From NCBI RefSeq assembly GCF_037975245.1, contig NC_092579.1:2535001-2599000 (forward strand): a stretch of DNA of 64,000 nucleotides, in the 5' to 3' direction. This stretch comes from Apostichopus japonicus. Its lineage: Eukaryota; Echinodermata; Holothuroidea; Aspidochirotida; Stichopodidae. Below the pieces are notes generated by a model. That model worked only from the letters and a program-made list of their open reading frames with translations. It was not told the DNA's origin and ran no database searches. Position 1 is the first letter of the stretch, and each line of letters starts with the position of its first letter. Below are positions 54,236 to 64,000 of the stretch, piece by piece. Position numbers and translations under genes: made by a program.

Positions 54236-54662
54236 CATATGTAGACTATACCTACAAATGTGGGCGGTTGAAGTTATTCAAACGACAGCCCCCCCCCCTT
54301 CTTTTTATTATATTTCATATGTCATATGTTTAAAGTACCCGAAATGATGGCAAGATCATATTTAAGATAAACGAAAAAGGTTTGGTTGTAGTCTACAAAT
54401 ATGTATAAAATTGGTAATGAAACAAGCATGACCAAAATACATTAAACCCTTCAAAATGATGAAATATCATGAGATATATCTATATAATTGAAATTGTAGC
54501 GAGTTGGAAACTCCAGAGCAGTGAAAAAAACTTCCAGCCTCCATCGGGATTCGAACCCAGGCCTCCTGCTTAATATGCGGACACCCAACCACTAGGCTAT
54601 GGACGCTGATTGTATGTCCGGAGGTTCGAAACGGGTAAAGAAGGTCGTAATTCCAATTTAGG

Positions 54663-54666
<4 letters not shown>
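54236..54666 (-). mobile_element. tRNA-derived SINE-type element, copy 2
   Basis: The better-preserved tRNA-like part spans about 54533-54607 (minus strand). Acceptor GCGTCCA pairs with TGGAGGC with one mismatch, the A box is TAGCCTAGTGGTTGG (reverse of 54585-54599) and the B box GGTTCGAATCC (reverse of 54547-54557). Flanking arms match copy 1 almost base for base, from CATATGTAGAC at the left to TTTAGGCAA at the right, where a (TA)n tract starts. The match extends well beyond the tRNA-like core, so the mobile or duplicated unit is about 430 bp. Confidence 0.8.
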
Positions 54667-54699
<33 letters not shown>

Positions 54700-54703
54700 T
54701 ATC

Positions 54704-54750
<47 letters not shown>

Positions 54751-54800
54751 CCTACTATCATATATATACTATCATATATATACATCTATATTTATAGGCA
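54667..54800. repeat. Interrupted (TA)n tract
   Basis: TA repeats with ACTATCATATATA interruptions and one TATAGGCCTA. Confidence 0.95.
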
Positions 54801-57583
54801 TTTGACTGTTTTAAATTTGCTGGAATTTCTTCATAAACCTGTCGCTTCTCCATAATTTGCTGCACTTTGACATCAATTTCAAAATTTGATCTCCATAAAA
54901 AATCATTGCTCGGTAGACATTCTCTAAAGAGTAATTACACGTTTGAAGTCAGTAACCCTTGTCAGTGTGAATCGAGTTTGGAAGGCGAGTTAGGAAGAGT
55001 TCAGTATATCGTGAGCCGATACCCTTGGGTAAAGTTTCACCGGCATATCGTATGAACCCGCGAGAATTAGCAGAGTTTCATGTGGGACACTCCCCGTTGG
55101 TGCACTCTCCTTCTCAATTAAATTAAAATGTCTTTATTGTACGCACGCAATGTCAATGAATCTAGTGACCGACAACTTGAGCTGAGTTATCTTTCAACCA
55201 CGACCGAATATTTGTGTACAAACGTAAAAACGATAAATGGTATATAGTTACACATCAGATATCAAATTTGAAAAGTTCAATTATGCACAAATCGACAGAA
55301 GATTCTCTCCGAAGAATCCTTAGACTATTGCTTATTGTAATTTTTTTTTGCGGGAACAAGGCATCGATTTCTGCGTCTTACCACAAACTTGATTGCATAT
55401 TACAAAATATATATCCCTCATTTTGGGTAAAGTTGGAACCCTGTCCAATCCAACTTCAAAACAACAGAGTGATCAGGCTGGGATCCAGAGGGTGTGGGGA
55501 TTTGCATCCAATTCCTTACCACACTGACCCATCCCGCTCCCCTCTAACAACCTCAAAAAGAAAAAAAGAAATAATTTCAAAGTAATTATTAACAGAACTG
55601 CCTTGCGTCTCACATAGTTATATACATCAGAATGCACTATGGTTGTCTAAATGTTGAGTTTCGTCTGTGCGAATATTCCCAGACACATCCTCCATCCCCA
55701 ACTACCACAAGACAACACCCTCCTTTCTAAAATCATGGATGCGCATCTCGGTGGAGAGAGAGCGAGAGATAGAGAGAAGTGGAGAGAGAGAGGTGGAGGA
55801 AACGGAGTGTTCTAGTCGGTTTTGTCTGGTCAAATTATGTAAAGAATTCTGTTGGGATGTGTGAACAATAAGTATTATAAATAGACTGCCTTAGGTCGCA
55901 TCATGGCTTCTGTATACGACGAGGTCACAAATGATGCAATTCGGTTCAGCTTCCGGGCCAGTTGTCTAATTGTTCGGATCGCCTTGTCAGCTTTTTATGT
56001 AACCTGGGTCCTTTATTTAAAAAACTTCTACTAAAGAATCTACATTTCAGCTATATTTAACCTTTCTCTAATGAATACGGTACTGCAGGGATGAAGAGGG
56101 TGCCTGACTACTTGGAGGTGCCTGAATAATCTGCAAGGTCTTGGCAGGACTTCAAGTGTGACAGATTTGATTGAGCTTAAAGCAAGGTTTGATGCGCCGC
56201 CCGATTTGCAATGACGTGGCAGAATGTGCTGTAATATTGATATAACATTCATTGACGAAACTATGAAGATCGGCGACCCTTCTAGGCTATTTCAGAGAGT
56301 TGTATTGTCAGACTATACTATAATAAAAGAAACCAACTTTTCCTTTGGGGGGGGGGGGGGGGAGGGTTAAACAAAAATTGTAGTACACATAACAGGTATG
56401 ATCATTCAATGCGGTACGTTTCGTAAAAATTTCCGTCATATTTGAAAAATTATTTATAGTTTTGCATATTTGCCTGTCGGAATACAGAATATGCCCTATA
56501 GTTTGATATTACCTTTGTTGCGTACATTTCATAGTGCGTGCGATTCACTGTTTCATCTGTCCCGAATTTGCCCCCGCGACCGCGCCCTCACCCTTCAACT
56601 CATACACACAACCACGTCAGCCTATACGCTACTCTGTAAGCATCTGCAACATAAGCAACATACACCATGAAGTACGTGAGCATACATGGTTCCAGTATAA
56701 AAATTACAGAACAACCCCTGTTTATCGGGCAATGAACGTTTGACGTATACTTCATGTGAATAAACACGATCGCTGGTTGGGGATATGAAGTATGCTCTTG
56801 AGGCTAAGGTAGGGGCTCGTGAAGTTAGGGGCACGTGTAGTTATGGATCAGATTCCCCTTGATGTTCACAAAGTTATAAACGGATGTCTCATGGAGGGGA
56901 AAACAAAAATCAATTTTGTAAAATTAATACATAACATACATAACGATGGCTTCTGCATCTCACGCAACTAGTTAGCAATTTGCAAGTTCAATAATGAACA
57001 CTCAGTCAAGCACCTCCACCTGCCTGTGACAAAACTATGGCACTGAGAAGATTAAATAATATGAAGATAGTATTAGGGCCCTGACAACATAAGGAGGATG
57101 GCCCCGAAATAATTTTACATCATTTTTATTGCATGGGGGAGTGGGCCCATTGACCCCCCCCCCAGTTTCAGTCCCTACCTGAGTCCATGTGAACAAATAG
57201 GTCAAACGTTGGTTCTCAAGTGTTCAGCCTCGATATGATTCACATGATTGTATATGATTGCATACGATTCACATTTCAGTCTGTTTTCTTTCAACAGTAC
57301 ATCTAGTACGAACGCGTATATATGTCCTTTATGAGAATGACATAATCGAGGGCCCATCCCCACCCCTCCCCCTCAGCCCCGCGACACCGGTCAACAGAGA
57401 TGCCGTTTGCCCTTTCTCTGTCAGTACTGTTCATTATGTCATAATCTCGTATAGTATATACACAAGCTGTTCGTTACATAAGTTACTCAACACTTTCAAT
57501 GACCTTAATGTATGCATTAACACAGACGTCGGCTTATTTAAACTGTCGTACCGCAAGAATGAAAAAGGATGGCGCTGCGTACC

Positions 57584-57642
57584 TTTCAAGCTCAGAGCCG
57601 TATATAGGAGATCTCTATATACGGCTCTGTTCAAGCTCAGAG
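57584..57642. repeat. 35-bp near-perfect palindrome between 13-bp direct repeats
   Basis: AGAGCCGTATATA (57594-57606) and its exact reverse complement (57616-57628) enclose G plus the palindrome GAGATCTC. TTCAAGCTCAGAG occurs at 57585-57597 and again at 57630-57642, bracketing the palindrome. Confidence 0.92.
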
Positions 57643-58267
57643 AAAGATAAACATTCACCACTACCTGAACACTGGGAAGTGCGGTAAAGCTAGGGATGTC
57701 CTTTCGTCGTGCAAGCAACTGTATCAGATGCGAAGCAGACTTTCTCTGATGGGGGGACACGATACATGAATCGCCGAGTTGGGGTCCATGGGGACGAAAC
57801 CCCCAAACCTGCAGCATTTTTGGGTATTTACTGTATACCATAGTAGTGATTTGCAAGCACACGTCAGTAAGGGGATTTGCTTTAACAATTCTTTAGGCAA
57901 ATTATTCGTGAGGGTGGGGTGAAGATAGGGGTGCGGGGTTAAATACTAATGTTCTTCCTGAGACTATAGCTTATAGCCTTATTTTGAATAGATCAATAGA
58001 GTGTCACCCTAGGATACTGCTTTGGATGCGCTCAGTAACAGTTTGGGCAAAATGACAGTTGATAGTCTGTAAGAGCGAGAACTTTTAGAAAATTTACTAC
58101 TTCTGTAAAGTCATCAGCATTTCCCCAAAAATATGCTAGAAAGTCGAATGATGGTCACACATGATGAAATTTCAACAATAATATTAATGTCCATCTAGAA
58201 GTATTTATTCACCACGGAGTTATTTAATTGTCTATTTTATCATCCTAGGAGGTTGGGACTAATTTAA

Positions 58268-58345
58268 AGGATCACAGACTCTAGGAAAACACTTTCGAAA
58301 ACGTCTAGCAAATTTTAGCGTGCTAAAATTTGGGGCCAGTGCTGA
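58268..58345 (+). repeat. Dispersed repeat, related to 37000-37085
   Basis: Contains CACTTTCGAAAACGTCTAGC and TTTTAGCGTGCTAAAATT, a short palindrome. Inverted relative to the copy at 37 kb. Confidence 0.6.
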
Positions 58346-58783
58346 TGACCTGATCGTTCTAACAGGCTAAAGAAGGCTTGGAAAAGGACTAAGAACCTTC
58401 TCTGAATGCATTGTGCCCCGTCTTTGCATCCAACAGTGAATTGCTTACCAACCTACCGTGAGAAATTTTAGTATATCCATGCCAAGCTAATGTTACCATG
58501 CATTGCGAAGTAATAAACGTTACAGAATTAGTCTTCGAACAATATTTATGGCTTTAGAAGCGACTTTTAGTAAGTTTAATGTTTACTTACAAATGTGATC
58601 ACCTGACAACTTGAGGTGACCACCTGATACAAATTTGTGGCGAATTTGCGTTAAAAAATATTTTCCACGGTGAAGACGACAAAGTACAACGAAATTAGTT
58701 TTTATAATTACCTTTCCTTGCTATATTCAAATACAGTGCTTCCTTTTAATGCGACGGATATAGTTGTTGAGGAAATTGCAACC

Positions 58784-61700
58784 ATGGAACGAAAGCTCCG
58801 ACCTCCAACGATTGTTGTATCCGATTGGGAGGAAGGAGCGATACCTAAACGGACTTCCACTGCACAAACGAACCAAAGGAATTACGTGCTACCATATAAC
58901 ACTAGGTCTCAAGTCAATAGTACTGCTGAAGTTGATTTCATATCTGCGGAAAGCGCAACAAATGCAGAACAAAATGAAACAACCATGGCCGATTTGAGTT
59001 CTGAAAAGTGCTTGGAAGGGTCGTCTGCTAATTTGCGATCAAAATTTGATTTAAACTTATCGCATTGGTCCTCAGGAGAAACACCCCAGCTTCATTACAC
59101 TCAAAGTTTACCAACTTCCTCCACGTTAGGGTATGAGATGCCAGTTGCAGAGTTCACAGGAAAGATCAGAAGGAAAAAATCTAGACTGCATTGCCGTCGA
59201 AAAGCTGTAGCGTACCTTAAATCACCCCTTGGACATGACATTCAAGGTAAGTCTGTGATACACAACAGTATCTTCTAGTAGTAGTAGGCTAGGGTGAGGC
59301 CTGGATTGTACTTGTTAGCTTGTAGCCTATTTTAAGCCCAACAGCCCTAAAATGTTGATTTAAGCAATTCCTGTTGGACTAGGTTGTTAGGAAATATTGT
59401 TAAATGAATAATAGATGAATAAAATGTCAGTTAATTGTCTATTTTGAGTTATTCAGTTATAAAAGTAAGCAGCAGGCTGTCTTGTTTGTAGTGCATGAAC
59501 AAAAGTCTGTAAGTCTAACATGCATGAGTACGAGTACTACAACTTCCACTGTTAGTATATATACTAGGTTTTCAAATACCAAGTAAGAGTAAGACTACAA
59601 ATCCTAGAACCATGAGTACATATACAATTACATCAGTGAACTATGCTAGAATATGGCCAAAAGTATGAACTCACTAAAATTTCGGAAGCATGTAGTTCGC
59701 GGAGTTATTATTTAGGCTACACAGAGTGGTCAGATTCCATTTTATTATTCTTATTTGTGCATTGAATTTTGAAGTTAACTGAGCACTTGGAATAAGGACC
59801 AGCTGTAATAAAAAACAAAGTGACTAAATGACATATACAGCAATATTGCAACTGGTAATTTGTAGTTAAAATGAGTTAATCTTAGCACTTTTAAATGCTG
59901 AGTCAGTCATCATTATTGATAAATCATTGAATGAATTAATTTAACACATTGACGATGCAAAATATATTTTGATCTTCTAGGAGAGAAACGTCTGCGGCAA
60001 GCTGTCCAACAAGACAATCATGAAGAGGGTAAGTACTAGCCAAACATTTCTGTTTTAGGATCGCTTACTGTATGAACTTAGCTAGTTGTCAGTGTATGTA
60101 ATTTGAAATCTATCCTGTTGCACAACAAGTCAAGCCAGAATAAGAAATATATTTGGCAAAAGACAATTATCCTGAACCATTTATCAAGTGATAGATTCAA
60201 CTCTATAATGTTAGGGTATAACACTCTCACAGCTCTAACACTCATATACATCTAGGCCTAGCTGAATTTGTCTCAGACGAAATTGTTTTGATTTATAATT
60301 TCCCAGTTAATCATATCATTTTTACAAGACGAAATTGCTTGACAAAATTACTGATTTGGAATAATGCTCTTGTAATATATTTAAGACACCTAGACACCCC
60401 CCTCCCCACCCCCTCCTCCCTTTATTTCCAAACTGGGGATTCAATATTATTACACAGAACAGATATGTATTCCAGGCTTACATACATATGCATGATAAAC
60501 TTGCCCTCATCCCGATGCTATGGATCAACATGTAGCAGACTAAAGTCCTGGTCCTTCTTTTACATCTTACCTGGCTATGCCTTAGTATACATCCTTAGAG
60601 ATATAGCTCTGTATTAAACTTTGCAGAGTGACACATATTCTCTCAAGTTCAAAGGGTTACCGTCTGTCTTTGTCTCAGTGTGGAAAAGACCTAGCATTTC
60701 AAAATCATTTTAAAGTTTTCAGAAAACCCTTGGCCAAAAGTATTGAAATACAACAAATATACATGGGTGAGGGGGCTGGGGAGGGGGGCAGTGGTTTGGG
60801 GGTGGGGTTGGATGAGGGGGAGTAGTTAAACCTCAGGTGACTAAAGAAAACGAGAGTGAATCAGGAAAGTGACACATACAGTATGCATTTTCCTGTAACA
60901 GGATAGTTATTAATTGTGTATGAAATGTTAACCAGTGTTTGTATACAATTTTAAAATGCTGGTACAGGTAGTAAGTGGTTCTCTTTTTTTTTCTCCCACC
61001 AGTTTTGAGCATTCTTCAAGAGGGTACTAATCCTAACAGAGCTGATGATAAAGGTCGCGCAGCTATCCACTTTGGGGTCACAAAAGGTCACAGAGGAATT
61101 GGTGAGCTCTTAATTTCTCATGATGAACTGAACATTTTTGTAATTTTGTTTTTATATTGTTTGAAAATGTTTGAAAGAAAAACTGAGAATTGTTTTTGTC
61201 ATATTATAAGGAGACACAAACCAAAGATAATATCATCTTTAATTTATATCAACACAAGAATCTTTGTGGTGAACAACCTCCACTGACAGCTAAAAAACTT
61301 GCACTGTTTGGAACATATATCCTAGTTTAAAAGTTGTGTCTGTTGGCTGTCATTTAGTATTAAAGTATGCCATAGGACCACAAGAATCTTAAACCTTTGT
61401 TTTGATTTGAATATTTTCAGAGGTAGAGTGGTTAGTGTTGGCATTGAAACCATTGCCATCACTAGTTCTTGTTTAATAAGTATTTAAAGATTTTAGATTC
61501 AGCATTTAATTGTCTTACTGTAGTATAGTTTCTCATACTTATTTATATTTAAACATTGACTATGATTTAAACTTTGTGCATTTTTTATTAAAAACTATTT
61601 TACTATTGACATACTTTTGAATTTGTTTTGGACTATATGCGTTCAGGTTTTTTTTTATATATATAACTTTTTATTATCGTTTAGTATGGGTGTTTCTATA

Positions 61701-63859
61701 TTGTTGCTTAAGGCTTTTACATTTTATGCCTCATTGGTTCTATATATTTAATATTTAGGTTTTTGTGACTATTTGTTTTTAGGTTTTACATTTGTAAAGT
61801 GCTTTGAGCAGCTTTGCTGATTATGCGCTATATAAATATTACTTATTATTATGATTGTTATTTGCAAAACCAAACTCCATTACAGAATATAAATAAATTA
61901 AGAAATATAAAGAAAATTGAAACACATGTGGCTCGATGACATCACACTTCAAATGACCTGATCAAGTCTCCAGCCTTGTGTATGAACAAACATGAAAAAT
62001 TCTCCCAAACAGAATAAGATTTTTCTTTAATAGTTGCTTAGGGAAGAAGTTGCTCATCACATTTAACTCTTATTACATAGAACAATGATGTTGATTGAGT
62101 TTGTGTCTTCTTCAAGATAGACAGCTTTGTTATGAGCTTATAGTTGCTGAATCTAGAGAGATAGTGTCAGAAAATACTATTTAATAGCAGCATAAATACC
62201 ACAGTGTGGTCTTGCCTGGTCCCTTATGATTTTGCAATAATCTCCTGTAGCTCTAAAGAATCCCATAATGCTTCTGGTCAAATAGTATCGCTGCATTTGT
62301 AATGTTTCAGGGATGACTACAACAGACAGCATAGATAGTTGTATAGTACAGCATCACCTTGACCCCACTTAACCCCCTCCCACCCCTCATCCAATTATCA
62401 CATCCAGCTATAATGTTAATGACACTTTTGTGTATATGTGTTTTTAAACTACAATTTGATTTGTATGTAAGAGGTTCACAGACCAACATTCCCTTGGTAT
62501 CTCCAATTTATCCATGAACAATGAAATATAGTTATAATTTTGGGTTTAAATTCACAGTGCAATTACTCCTGGATGGAGGCAGTGATGTGAATCAGAAGGA
62601 CGGGGTCGGTAACACACCACTTCACTTGGGTGAGTCTAACTTCTTAACAAGTGAATCTGTTTGTCACTTGAGTAAATCAAGTCTTTGCTTCTATGAGTCA
62701 TCTCATGTGTTGAGTAAAGTAAACTATATACCTGGTGAGACACGACTTCAAGGGTGAGTCACCAAATCTATTGAGTAAATTAAATCCTCATTTGAAAATG
62801 TCACCATTTCACTTCAGTAAGTTAGGTCTTCATTTTGTGAGTCACCAAGTCACAAGTATGGATTGCCATGTCAGTTAAGAGTTAATTGACTCTCACTTAA
62901 TTAGTTGAGTCACTAAACTTGACTTGAGTGTTAATCTAGATAAGCCATAAATTAACCTTAACCATCTTTGGGGAGCCTCTGTGCGAATAAATCCACATTT
63001 TTTGTAGGAATGTACGTTTAAATGAATGAGGTTATATTTTTTGTTTCTTGTAAATTTAACAGCATGCATTGGTAGTCAGATTGAAATGGTTACAGTTCTT
63101 CTCGAGGCTGGAGCTAACTGTCATGAGTTAGATGGGAGTGGACACACACCGATTCATCTCGCTAAAAGTCGACTCCATCACCTCCGCGGTTCCTTATCTG
63201 AGGCGACAAGGCAAGAAGTATTCAAGGTAAAATACTTAGTGAAATCACCGGTTACGAGTATTCCAAAAACGTTCTTCTGGAAAAGTATGTCAATTTAATG
63301 TAAATGTTTTTGATTAAGAAACAGAATTATATCACCTTTATAAAAATCTGACACGATTCATTCAGTTTGTTCAGTCAGTTCATTAAGACTATCCATCATA
63401 CCATACAAAGTAGTTTCTTCTCATCACAAAGGGTGCAACTCAAAAAACCACAGTCATGAGATGTAGGCACAGTTTCACATGCAGGCTATGCATGCTGCAT
63501 GTTACAAACTGAAAAATGAAAAAAAAAAAATGAAAAATAACAAGAGTACTAAGTAAATTTTGAAAAGAGTATTTCCACCATTTTTGAAAATAATTACAAT
63601 CTTACTAAAGATAAAATGAAAGTACAATTATTGACAATTACTTTATTTTGTTTGTTCAATTTTTTTAAATTTTGACTTTATTTATGTGCTGACAAGAGTT
63701 CTATCTGGTCAGAACTATTGTACTGTTTGTTTTTACTCTCCTGTATCTTAGCTCCTTGGTATGCTTCGAGTCTACATGGCCTGTGCCGGGAAACCAGAAC
63801 ACATCTCAAAATTGGACAGTGTTTCGGAAAAACTACAGATCAACCACTCCCAGAAAGAG
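58784..63859 (+). CDS. ANKRD54: Ankyrin repeat domain-containing protein 54 (six exons, C-terminus beyond window)
   Basis: Exons: 58784-59246, 59981-60028, 61003-61101, 62558-62629, 63063-63226, 63752-63859. All borders are GT/AG; the first four introns are phase 1 and the last phase 0. ATG 58784 sits in ACCATGG. A GTG-initiated extension to 58670 is unlikely. The 318 residues read comprise a low-complexity Ser/Thr-rich N-terminus, a basic patch KIRRKKSRLHCRRK just before the repeats (nuclear-signal-like) and EKRLRQAVQQDN. Ankyrin repeats follow: DDKGRAAIHF (exon 3), KDGVGNTPLHLA (exons 4-5) and LDGSGHTPIHLAKS (exon 5). The tail is LLGMLRVYMACAG and a leucine-rich segment (LDSVSEKLQI) at the position of the export signal in the vertebrate protein. 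Repeat order and tail match vertebrate ANKRD54 (300 residues in human), a nucleus-cytoplasm shuttling adaptor that binds Src/Tec-family kinases such as Lyn and Btk. The final exon, expected at roughly 25-30 codons, lies right of 64000. Partner binding in this species is inference. Confidence 0.9.
59247..59980 (+). other. ANKRD54 intron 1
   Basis: 734-bp intron, donor AAG/GTAAGT and acceptor TTCTAG. No other feature seen. Confidence 0.85.
60029..61002 (+). other. ANKRD54 intron 2
   Basis: 974-bp intron, donor GAGG/GTAAGT, acceptor with a long T/C tract ending CCACCAG. Contains a C/T-rich low-complexity patch near 60396-60421 and a G-rich patch near 60768-60820. The 109-codon frame inside is not a gene. 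Confidence 0.85.
61790..61862 (+). repeat. Retroposon-like 3' tail in ANKRD54 intron 3
   Basis: TTTGTAAAGTGCTTTGAG, then TATGCGCTATATAAATATTA and (ATT)n-like bases, the same architecture as at 21585-21665. The T-rich DNA before it (about 61620-61790) probably belongs to the same insertion. Confidence 0.6.
61915..62035. repeat. Dispersed repeat in ANKRD54 intron 3
   Basis: Copy of the repeat at 18839-18960 (CATGTGGCTCGATGACATCA core), here fuller. Confidence 0.55.
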
Positions 63860-64000
63860 GTAAGAGTCTGCACTTTCTGGTTACAGAAGACTCCTGTATT
63901 AACTGAGAGGACACCAGTAAAAGACCATGTCTGGGTCAATTTCCCTGGTTTGGTTTGGCGATTCGAAGATACCATGAATATTATAAATGCTACTATTTAT

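Larger units (their letters stand above)
54801..58783. other. Non-coding region upstream of ANKRD54
   Basis: Contains GA-rich repeats near 55750-55800, a G run near 56347-56363, the palindrome at 57584-57642 and the dispersed repeat at 58268-58345. Frames at 55214-55585, 56470-56834 and 57258-57862 have no support. The ANKRD54 promoter should lie in the last few hundred bases, but no TATA box or initiator could be fixed. Confidence 0.45.

Noticed and set aside
58670-58783. GTG-initiated N-terminal extension of ANKRD54
   Set aside because: Animal genes rarely start at GTG and the first in-frame ATG (58784) has an excellent Kozak context.
63718-63906. 62-codon plus-strand frame over ANKRD54 exon 6
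   Set aside because: Wrong frame; the phase-0 reading from 63752 continues the ANKRD54 protein.

Overview
The window is a typical stretch of an AT-rich animal genome with few genes. Introns have GT/AG borders, a conserved metazoan gene is split into six phase-compatible exons, and there is a CR1-like LINE, tRNA-derived SINE copies, several MITE-like elements, very long (TA)n and (GAT)n microsatellites and many poly-G/poly-C runs. This fits a marine invertebrate, plausibly a deuterostome such as an echinoderm. The species is inference; nothing in the sequence names it. There is no bacterial-style operon, CRISPR array or rRNA. Layout: 0.67-0.84 kb holds a compact CpG-rich island. 5.50-5.80 kb is the well-formed last coding exon (+) of a gene I cannot name, with an acidic tail. 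5.8-15.6 kb is non-coding apart from microsatellites, a hairpin and a TTAA-flanked MITE-like element. 15.6-23.5 kb holds, on the minus strand, two exons that join in phase into a 151-residue secreted, four-cysteine precursor. Exon 1 encodes the signal peptide and exon 2 a furin-like site and all four cysteines of the predicted mature peptide. The 7.45-kb intron contains a (GAT)n array, a 94-bp tandem repeat and a second MITE-like copy. This precursor is the most interesting candidate for something undescribed. 23.5-32 kb is non-coding, with a duplicated TGACGTCA-bearing unit split by (TA)n and a hairpin-rich, tRNA-like segment at 27.5-27.7 kb. 32.25-36.07 kb is a decayed CR1/Jockey-type LINE with a PHD-like finger, coiled coil, APE endonuclease and reverse transcriptase, broken by four frameshifts and three in-frame stops. 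36-50 kb is repeat-rich and includes a 413-bp element with 13-bp inverted ends and two hAT-like MITEs, each flanked by a degenerate 8-bp duplication. 50.9-54.7 kb carries two copies of one tRNA-derived SINE-type element. 58.78-63.86 kb (+) is a confident ANKRD54 orthologue, complete from its start codon to exon 6; its last exon lies past the right edge. The genes do not form a pathway: an ankyrin signalling adaptor, a putative secreted peptide and an unidentified protein lie far apart with transposon debris between them.
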